64,000 nt of DNA from Acidimicrobiaceae bacterium (GCA_003162475.1 PMOI01000004.1:367728-431727); one strand, 5' to 3'. Shown: positions 27,235-36,923, counted from the stretch's first letter. Translations and numbers: made by a program. Notes: generated by a model not told the origin, from the sequence alone.

Positions 27235-28776
27235 TCACCCTTCGGACGTTGGTCGACTGAGAATCTGATCTACATCAGACTCGGAGGTCTCGTTCAGGCG
27301 ATGAAAGTCGAAGACGACGTCCAACTCTGGATCGAACACGTTGGGCTGGGTCTTTCGAAGGTAGAACACCCAACACGCTCCCAGCGCGAGCCAGATCACG
27401 ACCGCGAGTTGCACGCTCCGGCCGTAGGTCCACCCGGCTTTCCACAATGACAAGAGATAGGACTTTTCAATGACGAAACAGACGACGACGACACCGAGTG
27501 CAGGTACCACACCGTGCATCCATACCTGAAACTCGGAGCGCTTGAATCGCCAGTGATAGACAAAATTCGCAATGTTTACCGAGAGATACGTCAAGAGAGC
27601 CAAGAGAGAGGACATTGTGCCAGTCCAGTTGTACTGGTTGACGGTGCCGAGCAAAGCGCCTAGGAACAACGTGATCAACACCGTCACGATAAGTCCCAAC
27701 GTCATGGCGTTATTGGGCACTCGATCCTTCGCGCCGACCCTTCCAAACACGCGTGGGGCAGCCCCCTGACGGCCCATGGCGTAGAGCGTCCGGCTGCTCG
27801 CCACGTTCTGCGCGAGAAAAATCGCAGCAATGGAAGAAAAGGCAATGACTGAGATGAGCGCCTGACCGGAAGACCCCCAATAGCGATTCGCTATGGCGGC
27901 GACTGGGGTACCGCCAGACGCGGCAACTTTCAGTACCTTTGCGAGGGGTAGGGCGGCGACGAAGCCCAGGCCCGTAATGATCCAATATATGCCCACAGTA
28001 ATGACGGCCACGACCGTAGCGATGGGAATGAACTTTCTCGGGGTCTTCGTCTCTTCGGCTAGCGTCGAGACCGCGTCAAAGCCGACATTGGACTGGATGC
28101 CAAAGACGAGAGCGCCGAAAATGGCTCCGGAACCTCCCAAAGCAAAGGACGGGTTGAAACTGTGCAGGGCGTCGGCTCCTGTGAACTGACCGTTTCGGCC
28201 CTGCACGATGAATATTGTCAGCATTAGTGCGAACACGACGATTGATTCGGTAATCATGAATACGACGGTGCTCCTAAGACTCAACGATATTCCGCGATAG
28301 TTAAAGGCGACGACGATGCCCGTCATCAACAGAACACCGACGGCCCAGGTCCAGTAGCCGGTGTGCAGACCAGCCTGACTCAACAGGTCGTTAAAGAACA
28401 GAGCTCCGATCCCCGGAAGTACGACTTGGGCCATGAGGTAGAAACCATTAAGGATCCATCCCGCGAAGATCCCGGTCCCGGGGTTCGTTGCTCTACGCAT
28501 CCACGTGTAGGAGGCTCCGGCACTCGGAAGTGATCTCGACAGCGACGCGTACGACAAGGCGGTCGGCAGCGTCACGACCATGGCCACGATGAACACGAAG
28601 GGAACGACTTTGCCCGCCGCCGCCTCCATCGGCGTGAAATTGAAGTACAGACCACTGGCCGGTGACATGATGATCGCACCCAGCACGGCCGCGCCCACCC
28701 ATGTCATGGAGTTCGAGCACAAGCCGTGGTTCGTTGCCTTCTCGTTCTCGGAACTTTCGACTTCAGTATCACTCAC
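27235..28776 (-). CDS. APC-family amino-acid permease
   Basis: A 513-residue integral membrane protein with about twelve hydrophobic spans and the APC consensus 'AGASYTWMRRATNPGTGIFAGW' region early on and 'FGIQSNVGFDAVSTLAEET' in span six. It imports an amino acid or amine with a cation. GTG at 28776 is preceded by GAGGAG at good distance. It is the first gene of the minus-strand unit with the cyclase-family hydrolase, aldo/keto reductase, AOR, threonine aldolase and kinase genes, and likely supplies their substrate. Confidence 0.9.
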   Translation of the reverse strand: MSDTEVESSENEKATNHGLCSNSMTWVGAAVLGAIIMSPASGLYFNFTPMEAAAGKVVPFVFIVAMVVTLPTALSYASLSRSLPSAGASYTWMRRATNPGTGIFAGWILNGFYLMAQVVLPGIGALFFNDLLSQAGLHTGYWTWAVGVLLMTGIVVAFNYRGISLSLRSTVVFMITESIVVFALMLTIFIVQGRNGQFTGADALHSFNPSFALGGSGAIFGALVFGIQSNVGFDAVSTLAEETKTPRKFIPIATVVAVITVGIYWIITGLGFVAALPLAKVLKVAASGGTPVAAIANRYWGSSGQALISVIAFSSIAAIFLAQNVASSRTLYAMGRQGAAPRVFGRVGAKDRVPNNAMTLGLIVTVLITLFLGALLGTVNQYNWTGTMSSLLALLTYLSVNIANFVYHWRFKRSEFQVWMHGVVPALGVVVVCFVIEKSYLLSLWKAGWTYGRSVQLAVVIWLALGACWVFYLRKTQPNVFDPELDVVFDFHRLNETSESDVDQILSRPTSEG

Positions 28777-28796
28777 GTGTTTCTCCTCATTGATTG

Positions 28797-28807
28797 TTGA
28801 ACTTCAA
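28797..28807. promoter_or_regulatory. Short palindrome in the permease leader
   Basis: TTGAA-C-TTCAA is a perfect palindrome 21 bases before the permease start, in the region shared with the divergent LysR gene. It could be a regulator site, but the short length makes chance occurrence possible. Confidence 0.3.
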
Positions 28808-29065
28808 ATTGAGGGATCAACTCTTGCGATGGGGGATACCGCACTTACGTCCGTACTACCTCGTGCCCGGCGGACACGGTTATACGAAAAGCAATGAAAA
28901 GCGCAATCCAAAGAGGTGAGATTCGACACTTAGCGGACACGACGTCGCGAAAATTGAAGGCTTGATCGATGGCCCTCCACGATGAACTCGTGCACTCTTA
29001 CGCCCCTCACCTAAACAGATTGGCGAATGTTAAGGCGGGCAGCCGTGCATGTAAAGTAACTATTT

Positions 29066-30001
29066 ATGATGTTTGACATCACGAATAGTGATAGCCAACC
29101 GGACCTGCGCCTCCTCGTCACTTTCTCACACGTAGTCCGATTAGGGTCAATGACCGCTGCGGCTGGCGTCCTGGGTTACGTTCCTTCCGCTGTGTCACAA
29201 CAGATAACAGCTTTGGAGCGAAGCCTCGGTGGAGTGGAGTTATTCACTCGTAGTTCGGGACGGCGCCTCGCGATAACGGCTGCCGGGAGATTGTTGACCG
29301 AAGCGGTGGATGAATTACTCGTGGCCGCCGCGACCTATCAAGACATTGCTCACTCGGTGTCGCACGGCGAGGGTATGGAACTCATCGTTGGTGCCTACGA
29401 GACGGCCGTAAGCCACCTCCTTCCCGCGGCGCTGACAAAGCTGATGAGTGCCGACACGAAGACGATGATCCAAGTGATAGAAGTCGAGACGCGTGACGGA
29501 CTCCCTATGTTGGAACGTGGTGAACTCGATCTTTTAGTTGCTTCGCGATACCTTCACGAAGATCCGCCCTACTACTCGGACAAATTGGCAATCATGAAAT
29601 TGGGATGTGAGCAACTTCTACTCACCTCCTCGTCGGACAGCGGCAACGTGACGCCAAACTTTTCGCAGTGTAAGGATCTCGACTGGGTGGCGGGAGCGCC
29701 GGACGACATTGACCGGAAGCTACTTCACCGGTGGGCGGGTACTCTTGGCTTTGAACCACGGGTACGCTTCGAAACTCGGAGTTGCCACACGGCTATTGAA
29801 CTCATTGCCAGTGGGTTGGCCGTTGGGTTGATTCCGGCGTCGGTAATTCACGCTTTCCGCGAACCGAGGAATCTCTCGCTCGTCGACCTCCCATCATCGA
29901 CGCCAACTCGCGAGGTGCTAGCGATCACTCGTGCGCGGTTCAACATGCCCATCGTTAATGACTTGATGAATCTTCTGGGTGACGTGCCTTATATAACGTG
30001 A
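29066..30001 (+). CDS. LysR-family transcriptional regulator
   Basis: A 311-residue regulator. The N-terminal winged helix (residues about 14-72) contains 'GSMTAAAGVLGYVPSAVSQQI' and 'LFTRSSGRRLAITAAGRLL'; the rest is a type 2 periplasmic-binding-like effector domain. It is divergent from the permease operon with a 290-base shared control region, the classical arrangement for a LysR activator of that operon. The first two codons are both ATG, so the start could be 29069. Confidence 0.9.
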   Translation: MMFDITNSDSQPDLRLLVTFSHVVRLGSMTAAAGVLGYVPSAVSQQITALERSLGGVELFTRSSGRRLAITAAGRLLTEAVDELLVAAATYQDIAHSVSHGEGMELIVGAYETAVSHLLPAALTKLMSADTKTMIQVIEVETRDGLPMLERGELDLLVASRYLHEDPPYYSDKLAIMKLGCEQLLLTSSSDSGNVTPNFSQCKDLDWVAGAPDDIDRKLLHRWAGTLGFEPRVRFETRSCHTAIELIASGLAVGLIPASVIHAFREPRNLSLVDLPSSTPTREVLAITRARFNMPIVNDLMNLLGDVPYIT

Positions 30002-30267
30002 GGGCGAGATGTTTCGCACGACTCGCTCCTGAGGATGTCGCCGTCTATCTTGCGGTAAATCCCCCGTCCAAGACGAGCAAGCTTTCCAGCTTCGAAGTTG
30101 ACGTGGATCGGTTACAGTTCTTGGATCTTGAGTCTGGTGACGCCATTTGGGGGTAGCGCGGGGCGTATCTCTAGTTCACGTGGAGGGTTTATCGATTGGA
30201 CGCCGAGAGGGGTTGCGGCTGCTTTTCTTCGATCGATCTCGAAGGATGCGAGGCAACTCAACCAGAG

Positions 30268-30849
30268 TTATTGATCTTTCATGGATTCATGACTTTGCGA
30301 AGCCGACTCTACCGGCGTAATGACGAGATTTCGAAAGCTGACATCGAAGCCGCCGCCTTTCGGCGCGGCGCACATCACTCCCGCAAACGTTTCTCGGCCG
30401 GGAGGCAAGTACAGTTGAGCCGAAAACTCCTCTGGCGCTCCGTCCAACGAACGGTGCACTTCGACAGCGTTGCCTCGATGAGAGATGCGAATGCTCAAAT
30501 GATCGAAGGAGTCAGGTAAATCAGTGAGCATCCAGTTGGAGTAGTCGAAGGTGACAACAGTAGAAAACCTCGGTCGTCCATCAAGAAACTCAATGCCCGT
30601 CTTGAACCATTGACGATTATCGACGCGCACCATGACGCCTGCTTGATCGTACTGCTCCTTTAAATCACCGTGGACATCGACGGAAAGGTCGAAATCGCCC
30701 GCGATCATCTCTCCGAAAAGGTGCCCGTTGTCTCGAACGGCCTTGATTCCTTCTCCGGTCACACGCCAAAAATCGGTCGAAGCCTCCGTGACTATGTTGA
30801 GATCTCTCTCGTTTGAGCTCCACTCGGTTGGCTCATTCATCCACTCCAC
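30268..30849 (-). CDS. DUF1349-type concanavalin-like protein
   Basis: A 193-residue cytosolic protein matching the DUF1349 jelly-roll family ('TDFWRVT', 'YDQAGVMVRVDNRQWFKTGIEF', 'RISHRGNAVEVHRSLDG', 'GVMCAAPKGGGFDVSF'). Members are of uncertain function, and some have been linked to carbohydrate recognition. I chose GTG at 30849 because AGGAG stands eight bases before it. The track start at 30975 adds 42 residues with no similarity. It sits between the LysR gene and a tRNA scar, without operon partners. Confidence 0.75.
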   Translation of the reverse strand: MEWMNEPTEWSSNERDLNIVTEASTDFWRVTGEGIKAVRDNGHLFGEMIAGDFDLSVDVHGDLKEQYDQAGVMVRVDNRQWFKTGIEFLDGRPRFSTVVTFDYSNWMLTDLPDSFDHLSIRISHRGNAVEVHRSLDGAPEEFSAQLYLPPGRETFAGVMCAAPKGGGFDVSFRNLVITPVESASQSHESMKDQ

Positions 30850-31353
30850 GACACACTCTCCTACCAAATTGTTTGGTCCAACGCCGCATGTGACTTGAAC
30901 TGAACTTGTTTGAAACGACAATGCTCGACACTCTAATTGGGGAAAATTGAGATTGCCGTCGGTGCCAACGCACATTTAGTTGGCATTTGATTTTCAGAGA
31001 ACTCGTCTGGGAATCGACTGCAGCAGTTCCAATGTCTTGAAGTTGTTTCAACAGCGATTTGTCGGACATATACATTTGCTAGTGAGCCGCCTGTGTCTCG
31101 ATCCCGGCACCTTGGGATTAAAAGGCCACCGAGTTCTTTATTCTCAATTCATTAGATTCAGAGAGCCCCATATTCATAGGGTTTTGCGTTCAGCACGTTC
31201 AGTGCGTTCAGTGGCTATCGGGAAATGTTAGGGATGAAATTAGGGATTTTCCCACCCGATCCTGGCGTCCGCGATTCAACAACGGCCAGCGCGATTATTG
31301 CCGGAAACCCAAGGATCACCATTGGAATCGCTTCTGTGAGTTAGCGATGGCGA
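30850..31353. other. Gene-free stretch with tRNA scar
   Basis: It contains the tRNA-Lys fragment at 31082-31125 and, near 31230, GGGATGAAATTAGGGATTTTC, which resembles the sequence downstream of copy 2. No gene was recognised. Confidence 0.5.
31082..31125 (-). repeat. tRNA-Lys(UUU) 3'-half fragment, copy 5
   Basis: Minus-strand CCTTTTAATCCCAAGGTGCC then GGGATCGAGACACAGGCGGCTCAC. One T-stem position is mutated, as expected for a non-functional copy. It separates the DUF1349 gene from the DUF4238 gene. Confidence 0.72.
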
Positions 31354-32505
31354 TCAGTCGGAGGCATCGGGTGCGTAGGTTTGTGGCTCGGATTCTTCCG
31401 GGCGTCTGAATCGTCGTGGCGACTTTCTGATTGGAGCCGCGTTGACTCCATCAGTGTTTGTGAGCACCGCATCATCGGCGGAAATGGTGAATAAGGGGCG
31501 GTTAGGGTCTGGAAATTCGAGACCGTCTAGCTGGGTCTCGTCGGCACTGTTGCAGTAAACCTCATTGATTGCGTTTCCAACGACGTACTGGTTAATCTGA
31601 CGCAAGAGTAGGTCGTCACTGGTTGTGATCACTCCACATCCAGTGGTTCCTAAGTTTCCTAAGACCAGTGCAGCCTGCCTATCAATTGGCACGATAATTT
31701 GGTCAGCGTTAGCGAGGCCAATCCCTTCGCCGAGTTTCGTGGCGGCAGATTTGAGAATCACTGGACGGTCGGAAAGAACTAGACCCGGTTGTCGAAACCG
31801 GTAGAGCTTGACACTTCGATTGGTGTAAAGCGGTAGAGACCATAGAGCGGCGTCGAACATCGTGACAATGAGTGAGTTTTGGTGGGGCGTCACTTCGATG
31901 TCGTTGAGCGATGTCGCCAATTCAATATATTCATTGACTTCGCTGTCGGTTGGCTCTCTCCCTACATTGTGAAGAAACTGCTTCCGAATGCGATCGGGGG
32001 ATCGCTTGGAGAGGAGATCCAACTTGAAGACTTGATCACCAAGCGCTTCCAAGGTGCGTCTCGTTCGCGGGTCTCGCACGTGAAGAATCGACAACCAAAG
32101 GGAAAGGGTTTGATGATCGTTGGAGTTGAGTAGGTGTTGATCTCGATCAACAAAGTCTCGGAGAACGGCGGCAGCCGTGCTGTCGAGATCTCCGAGGATA
32201 GTTTCAAAGCCAACGTTCTCTCCCACGTCGTCGTCGATGGAGGTGTAGAAATCCGCGACTACTGCAATATCTTGAACTCCACAAATCCGTCTCTTGCTGC
32301 CATCTAGCGGTACGACGAGCAGTTGCGATTCGGCGTTGGCGAACCGCCGTTGAAAGAACTGTGGAATGAAATGATGTCGTTTCGAGTCGCCCGGTTGCCT
32401 TCCGACTCGTGATCTCTGAAGTAAGGCGTCAAGTCGAATTTGGTCTTCAGGAGAAAGTGGCTTACGGGTGTAAGGCGATCCCTCAGGTTCTCCAAGGTGC
32501 TCCAT
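31354..32505 (-). CDS. DUF4238 domain protein
   Basis: A 383-residue protein with the DUF4238 start 'KRHHFIPQFFQRRFAN' near residue 43. Further family-like segments are 'TLSLWLSILHVRDPRTRR', 'LYRFRQPGLVLSDRPVI' and 'IIVPIDRQAALVLGN'. The HHFIPQ motif resembles metal-binding nuclease-like motifs, but the family's function is not established. It lies alone on an accessory segment bounded by tRNA-Lys fragments, a common place for defence or stress genes. The C-terminal 30 residues are basic and probably disordered. Confidence 0.75.
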   Translation of the reverse strand: MEHLGEPEGSPYTRKPLSPEDQIRLDALLQRSRVGRQPGDSKRHHFIPQFFQRRFANAESQLLVVPLDGSKRRICGVQDIAVVADFYTSIDDDVGENVGFETILGDLDSTAAAVLRDFVDRDQHLLNSNDHQTLSLWLSILHVRDPRTRRTLEALGDQVFKLDLLSKRSPDRIRKQFLHNVGREPTDSEVNEYIELATSLNDIEVTPHQNSLIVTMFDAALWSLPLYTNRSVKLYRFRQPGLVLSDRPVILKSAATKLGEGIGLANADQIIVPIDRQAALVLGNLGTTGCGVITTSDDLLLRQINQYVVGNAINEVYCNSADETQLDGLEFPDPNRPLFTISADDAVLTNTDGVNAAPIRKSPRRFRRPEESEPQTYAPDASD

Positions 32506-32702
32506 CTATTTGCCCGTATGGCGACACTGAGAGTTCCAACGGCGACCCAGTTCGACGTGGTGGAACCTGATCCAACTGCTACGACTCAAATCAGACGGTG
32601 TCGTTGGTTGGCGATTCTGATTCGTCGTCCAGGTTGCCGGCATCACGAGAAATCGTACCTGCGTAGTGCAGAAGTGGCTCTAAGGTGAGTCATTTGCAAA
32701 AC

Positions 32703-32733
32703 CGTGCCACTTGAGCGACCTGTTGATTAAGAG
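32703..32733 (-). repeat. Degenerate tRNA-Lys(CUU) fragment / attachment core, copy 6
   Basis: Minus-strand CTCTTAATCAACAGGT is identical to the anticodon-loop and variable region of the fragment at 37004-37048. The adjoining T-arm is shortened. The flanks to the right also share CCTTTGTTTGC. Together the two copies bracket the 4.3-kb PadR/ABC/FtsX segment as direct repeats. Confidence 0.6.
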
Positions 32734-33060
32734 GGCGATATTCGCGTCGGTTTTGATCATTTATGTCTGGCGAGTCCTTTGTTTGCTGGTGTTTTCCTCT
32801 TATGCGTCTGATGAATCCGGCGGGTTCGCGTCAGTTTGGGGCCTATTTGCTACTTATCACGACGACCAAAATGCCGACGCAAGAGGGCTAACGTCTCCGG
32901 AATACACCTCGAGGTTCCATCACCACTTGTTCGAGAAACCATCAACACACTGCTGTCGACGGGCAAATCGGGCCGGTGGACGCCAATGCGTTATACATCG
33001 GTTGTGCTGCGAAGCTGAGAATTCCACATGCGATGACGCGACTTGACAGCGGTCATACCT

Positions 33061-33087
33061 AACGGTTAGTTTACCAACGGTTAGTTA
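33061..33087. promoter_or_regulatory. Tandem AACGGTTAGTT elements before the PadR gene
   Basis: AACGGTTAGTT occurs twice, separated by four bases, directly in front of the ribosome-binding site TAGGAGG. Each element is itself nearly palindromic (TAACGGTTA). The position is right for autoregulation by the PadR protein. Confidence 0.55.
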
Positions 33088-33096
33088 GGAGGAGCT

Positions 33097-33624
33097 GTGA
33101 AGCAGGAAGTAATACTCGCTCTTCTCGCAAAGGAGCCTTCGCATGGTTATCAATTGCGAGGAAGGCTCAGTCAAGCGCTCGGCCCACTCGGTGACGTACT
33201 GAACGGCGGACAGGTATACGTCACGCTGAGCCGACTTGAAAAAGCGGGACTCGTGTTCAGCGAACGAACTCCGGGCTTGCCCGATCGGCCCGACCGAAGG
33301 ATGTTCGAGCTGACGGCCCTCGGCCAGGAACGCGTAAGCGAGTGGCTCACCGAAGTCAGCTGGCCAAAGCCGGACCTCGCCGAGTTCCATTTGAAGTTGA
33401 TCGCTGCGGCGTCGGCGGGCTTGGCGGATCCCATGGCGATCATTGACGCGCAACGTCGAGACCTGCTCCGCCGCCTTCGCGAAGCGCAGTTGGCAGCGAT
33501 TGCGGAGCCGCGCGGCTCGGACGGGAGTTTGCTGCTCGAAGGCATCGTGCTCCGTCTCCAGGCTGACCTGCGCTGGTTGGAAGCATGCCAAGCCAGTTGG
33601 ACCGTTCGAAGGAGTCAATCATGA
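33097..33624 (+). CDS. PadR-family transcriptional regulator
   Basis: A 175-residue PadR protein: a winged helix at residues 5-80 ('VILALLAKEPSHGYQLRGRL', 'GGQVYVTLSRLEKAGLV', 'RPDRRMFELTALG') and a C-terminal Vir-type helical dimerisation domain. GTG at 33097 follows AGGAGG. PadR proteins usually repress adjacent transporter genes and are released by toxic ligands. Its stop overlaps the ABC ATPase start (ATGA), so regulator and transporter form one operon. Confidence 0.9.
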   Translation: MKQEVILALLAKEPSHGYQLRGRLSQALGPLGDVLNGGQVYVTLSRLEKAGLVFSERTPGLPDRPDRRMFELTALGQERVSEWLTEVSWPKPDLAEFHLKLIAAASAGLADPMAIIDAQRRDLLRRLREAQLAAIAEPRGSDGSLLLEGIVLRLQADLRWLEACQASWTVRRSQS

Positions 33625-34367
33625 CAGCAATTGACACGGAATTAGCTATCCGTGCTCGGGATCTTCGCAAGGAATACGGAAGCGCTGAAGGCCTCGTGCG
33701 TGCCGTCAATGGCGTCAACATCGATATCGCACGTGGTGAAGCACTCGCCATCATGGGTCCGAGCGGATGCGGAAAGTCGACCCTCCTCCATCTCTTAGGA
33801 GGGCTCGATCGCGCGAGCGGGGGCGAGCTGTGGATGCGGGATCTTCGCCTCGATCAGATGAACGAAAAGCAGCTGGCTCAGTTACGCCGGAGCGAGATCG
33901 GGTTTGTATTCCAGGCGTTCCATCTAATGGACGAGTTGACAGCTCGAGAGAACGTCGAACTTCCCGTGCTTCTTGCTGGAAGACCACAGAGCGAAGCGCG
34001 TCGCCGTGCGACCGAACTGCTCGGTGAGGTGGGGTTATCGGACCGAGCCGATCACCTGCCGTCGGCCCTATCGGGAGGTCAACGTCAACGCGTCGCGATC
34101 GCGCGCGCGCTCGCCAACGAGCCCATCGTTGTTCTCGCCGATGAGCCGACGGGCAATCTCGACAGCGCTGCCACGCTTGATGTGCTGGAGTTGTTCCAGC
34201 GGATACATACTGCCGGCCAGACGCTCGTCATCGTTACCCACGACGAGCGAATTGCCGCCACCGCGGATCGCCTCATCACGATGCGTGACGGTGCTTTCGT
34301 AGACGAAACCGTCCTAAGAGGTGGCACGGTCGGTCCTCTTGGCGCATATCTCGGGCTGGAGGGCTAG
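33621..34367 (+). CDS. ABC transporter ATP-binding protein, MacB/LolD type
   Basis: A 248-residue ATPase with Walker A (GPSGCGKST), 'VFQAFHLMDELTARENVELP', the signature LSGGQRQR, Walker B with the MacB-type 'VVLADEPTGNLD', and the H-loop VTHD. The ATG at 33621 has AAGGAG upstream and overlaps the PadR stop; the track's start at 33585 lies inside PadR. It pairs with the FtsX-like permease encoded next, as in lipoprotein release, macrolide or antimicrobial-peptide exporters. Confidence 0.91.
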   Translation: MTAIDTELAIRARDLRKEYGSAEGLVRAVNGVNIDIARGEALAIMGPSGCGKSTLLHLLGGLDRASGGELWMRDLRLDQMNEKQLAQLRRSEIGFVFQAFHLMDELTARENVELPVLLAGRPQSEARRRATELLGEVGLSDRADHLPSALSGGQRQRVAIARALANEPIVVLADEPTGNLDSAATLDVLELFQRIHTAGQTLVIVTHDERIAATADRLITMRDGAFVDETVLRGGTVGPLGAYLGLEG

Positions 34368-34370
34368 CTC

Positions 34371-36221
34371 GTGAGTCGCTTCGTGCTTATTTTGCGACTT
34401 GCCGCACGAGACTTCCGGCGTCGGCGCGGAGAAGCCGCGATGCTGCTTGTGGTCATCGCCGCGGCCACCACTGCATTGACGCTTGGTCTCGTACTTCGTG
34501 GCGTCACGACGCAGCCTTACGAACAGACCCGGCAGTTAACCGCTGGCCCCGATGCGGTTGCCACCGCATTTCCGTACCATTCGGGTCTTCCCTCTAATCC
34601 AACTGGTCTCGCCAAAGTGAGTCCGATTGCTCAGGCACCAGATGTGCGCGCATCCAGCGGCCCGTTCCCAGTCGCCTTTCCAGTGATGACGGCTCACGGT
34701 CACACCGACGCGGTTCTCGCCGAAGGGCGCAGCAGCTCCGCGGCTCTTGTTGACCAGCCCAAACTCACTCAAGGCAGTTGGGTCCGTCCCGGCGGGGTCG
34801 TCGTCGAACGTAGCTTCGCCGACGCGCTCGGCATTCATGTGGGCGATCAAGTGATCTTGAACGGTAGAAAGTTTCACGTCGCAGGAATTGCAGTAACTGC
34901 AGCCTTGCCCACTTCGGGCCTCGGTTTTCTCGAAGCAAGCAGCCGTTGGCCAAATCCCGGTTTGGTTTGGCTCTCTAAAGCCGCCGCTCGAAGCATGGCG
35001 ACTCGAGCGCAACCGCTTGGCTACATCTTGGACGTCAAGCTCGCACAGCCAGCGGAGGCAGAGTCATTCGCGAACCGATACACCGCGAGTGGCAATTACC
35101 GCAACAACACGGGAACTCCGTACGTGATGCCCTGGCAGGCGATCAGTCAACAGGACGGTCTTCTCATGCGAACAGATCAGAAGATTCTGCTCATTGGGAG
35201 CTGGTTGCTAGGTCTGCTGGCCGTCGGAAGCCTCGCCATTTTGGTTGGAGGTCGGATGGCAGAGCAGCGACGACGAGTCGGTCTTCTTAAGGCAGTCGGG
35301 GCCACGCCGTCCTTTGTCGCGAGCGTGCTGCTTGCCGAGTACCTTGGCATCGCCCTTGCGGCTGCGGCGCTCGGTCTCTTTCTGGGGCGGCTGGTGGCTC
35401 CGCTCCTCACGAGCCCCAGTACGGCAATGCTCGGGACCGCGGGCGCGCCGCAGTTCACCGTGGAGACCGCGGCGATCGTCCTTCTGGCAGCAGTCATTGT
35501 GGCAGGTCTCGCGACCGTCGTTCCTGCACTCCGCGCCGCTCGAACGAGCACGGTCGACGCCCTTGCCGACTCTTCGAGCCCCCCAAAGCGCCGAAGTTGG
35601 TTGGTCACCCGATCGGCGAGACTTCCCGTGTCGATGCTGCTCGCTGTCCGAGTGGGAGCTCGACGGCCTCGACGCGTTCTTCTGAATGTCTTGAGTATCG
35701 CCGTCACCGTGAGTGGAATCGCTGCACTGCTCTTCGCGCGCGCGACAATTGCCGCCTCTCAATTCGGTTCAGATACGTCTGGATCTGCAAATTTCAATCA
35801 ATTCGACGTGGGCTTCGTGTCGAAGACCGCGAGAGAGGACCAGGTGCTGTTGATCGTTTCGATTTTGCTGGTGGCGTTGGCCGCAGTTAATGCCGTGTTC
35901 ATTACGCGAGCGACAGTGCAAGACTCTCAGCACACTTCTGCGATCATGCGCGCCCTTGGTGTGGAGCCCGGTCAGTTGACCGCTGGACTGTCTGTTGCAC
36001 AGGTGCTTCCGGCGTTCGCGGGAGCGCTCATCGGGATTCCAGGAGGCTTCGCCTTGTTCACGCTTGCCAACCAAGGCGGTGGCGCAAGCCAACCTCCCGC
36101 ATGGTGGCTGATCGCCGTTGTCGCGGCAACCGTGATCGTCATTGCCGGTTTGACTTCGATACCAGCGAGTTGGGGCGCTCGTAGGCCCGTCGCCGAAATC
36201 TTGCAAGCTGAGGCGTCCTAA
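34371..36221 (+). CDS. FtsX/MacB-like ABC transporter permease
   Basis: A 616-residue membrane protein with the two-FtsX-domain layout. One N-terminal span (about 20-42) is followed by a large periplasmic domain (about 45-265). Three spans follow ('ILLIGSWLLGLLAVGSLAILV' onward) with the cytoplasmic 'RRRVGLLKAVGATPSFV', then a second block of spans with 'SAIMRALGVEPGQLT'. GTG at 34371 lies three bases after the ATPase stop. With the preceding ATPase it forms a type VII ABC exporter, which uses mechanotransmission and not a substrate channel; the cargo is unknown. Confidence 0.88.
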   Translation: MSRFVLILRLAARDFRRRRGEAAMLLVVIAAATTALTLGLVLRGVTTQPYEQTRQLTAGPDAVATAFPYHSGLPSNPTGLAKVSPIAQAPDVRASSGPFPVAFPVMTAHGHTDAVLAEGRSSSAALVDQPKLTQGSWVRPGGVVVERSFADALGIHVGDQVILNGRKFHVAGIAVTAALPTSGLGFLEASSRWPNPGLVWLSKAAARSMATRAQPLGYILDVKLAQPAEAESFANRYTASGNYRNNTGTPYVMPWQAISQQDGLLMRTDQKILLIGSWLLGLLAVGSLAILVGGRMAEQRRRVGLLKAVGATPSFVASVLLAEYLGIALAAAALGLFLGRLVAPLLTSPSTAMLGTAGAPQFTVETAAIVLLAAVIVAGLATVVPALRAARTSTVDALADSSSPPKRRSWLVTRSARLPVSMLLAVRVGARRPRRVLLNVLSIAVTVSGIAALLFARATIAASQFGSDTSGSANFNQFDVGFVSKTAREDQVLLIVSILLVALAAVNAVFITRATVQDSQHTSAIMRALGVEPGQLTAGLSVAQVLPAFAGALIGIPGGFALFTLANQGGGASQPPAWWLIAVVAATVIVIAGLTSIPASWGARRPVAEILQAEAS

Positions 36222-36267
36222 TGGAAACCGATTCGTTTGGGCCAGTCGAGAGCATGGGTAATAAGCC

Positions 36268-36756
36268 TTGACCAATCAAACTAAAGCTGTTCCTCATAGC
36301 GATTCGATCGCCCGAAATCGCTGGGCCGTCCATCTGGCGCTGATCGTTGGTTTCATTGCCACCGTTGTCTCGGCGGTCTTTCTGTCTCGCAAGTACTTGG
36401 GTCACTCCGGTGCCACTGTCCACGCAATTATTGGACTTCTGGTCCTCGCTCTCGTCGTCGTGCACCTGACTCAGAGACGTCACACCGTTAGACGGCTCCT
36501 TGCGCGCCTCTTCGGCCGACCGTCAGGCCGTCAGTCACGTCAGGCTGTAGCGGATGCGACCTTATGGCTCTTGACTTTGAACGCAATGGTTTCGGGCTTC
36601 GCGGACTTCCTCGTGGGTCACGCGATTCTCGCACCTCTCCCGGGCCCGTACATCTTCCAAAAATGGCACGCAATGTCGGCCATTGTTCTCCTCGTGTACG
36701 TCATCGTCCACGTTGGTCGGCGAAGGAAGCGCCTCAGGACATCGCGAATCACGTAA
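36268..36756 (+). CDS. Four-helix membrane protein, DUF4405/cytochrome b561-like
   Basis: A 162-residue protein with four predicted spans (about 22-40, 52-68, 95-115, 132-150). Histidines sit at helix ends ('HAIIGLLVLALVVVHL', 'FQKWHAMSAIVLLVYVIVHV'), the pattern of DUF4405 or small b-type cytochromes, so haem binding is possible. The start is uncertain: the track uses TTG at 36268 with no clear ribosome-binding site. It follows the exporter genes within the same repeat-bounded segment and may be cotranscribed. Confidence 0.6.
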   Translation: MTNQTKAVPHSDSIARNRWAVHLALIVGFIATVVSAVFLSRKYLGHSGATVHAIIGLLVLALVVVHLTQRRHTVRRLLARLFGRPSGRQSRQAVADATLWLLTLNAMVSGFADFLVGHAILAPLPGPYIFQKWHAMSAIVLLVYVIVHVGRRRKRLRTSRIT

Positions 36757-36923
36757 GACCCACCTCGACGGCGGAAGCTGTCCCTCTTTCGACGTAAAGA
36801 GCGGATTCACCGCGCGTCGCCGCAACAGTTGGAGCCAACGCTTCGAGCGGAACTCACCTCGCCCTCGACGACCCGGCGTTCTACAGTCGCTCGAAAACCG
36901 AATAGATGCGATGATCAGGACAG

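Larger units (their letters stand above)
32506..33096. other. Gene-free stretch with tRNA-Lys(CUU) core and PadR promoter
   Basis: It holds the 16-base core ACCTGTTGATTAAGAG at 32718-32733, which is repeated at 37033, and the tandem promoter elements before the PadR gene. Short ORFs (32711-33046 and others) lack ribosome-binding sites and domain character. Confidence 0.5.
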
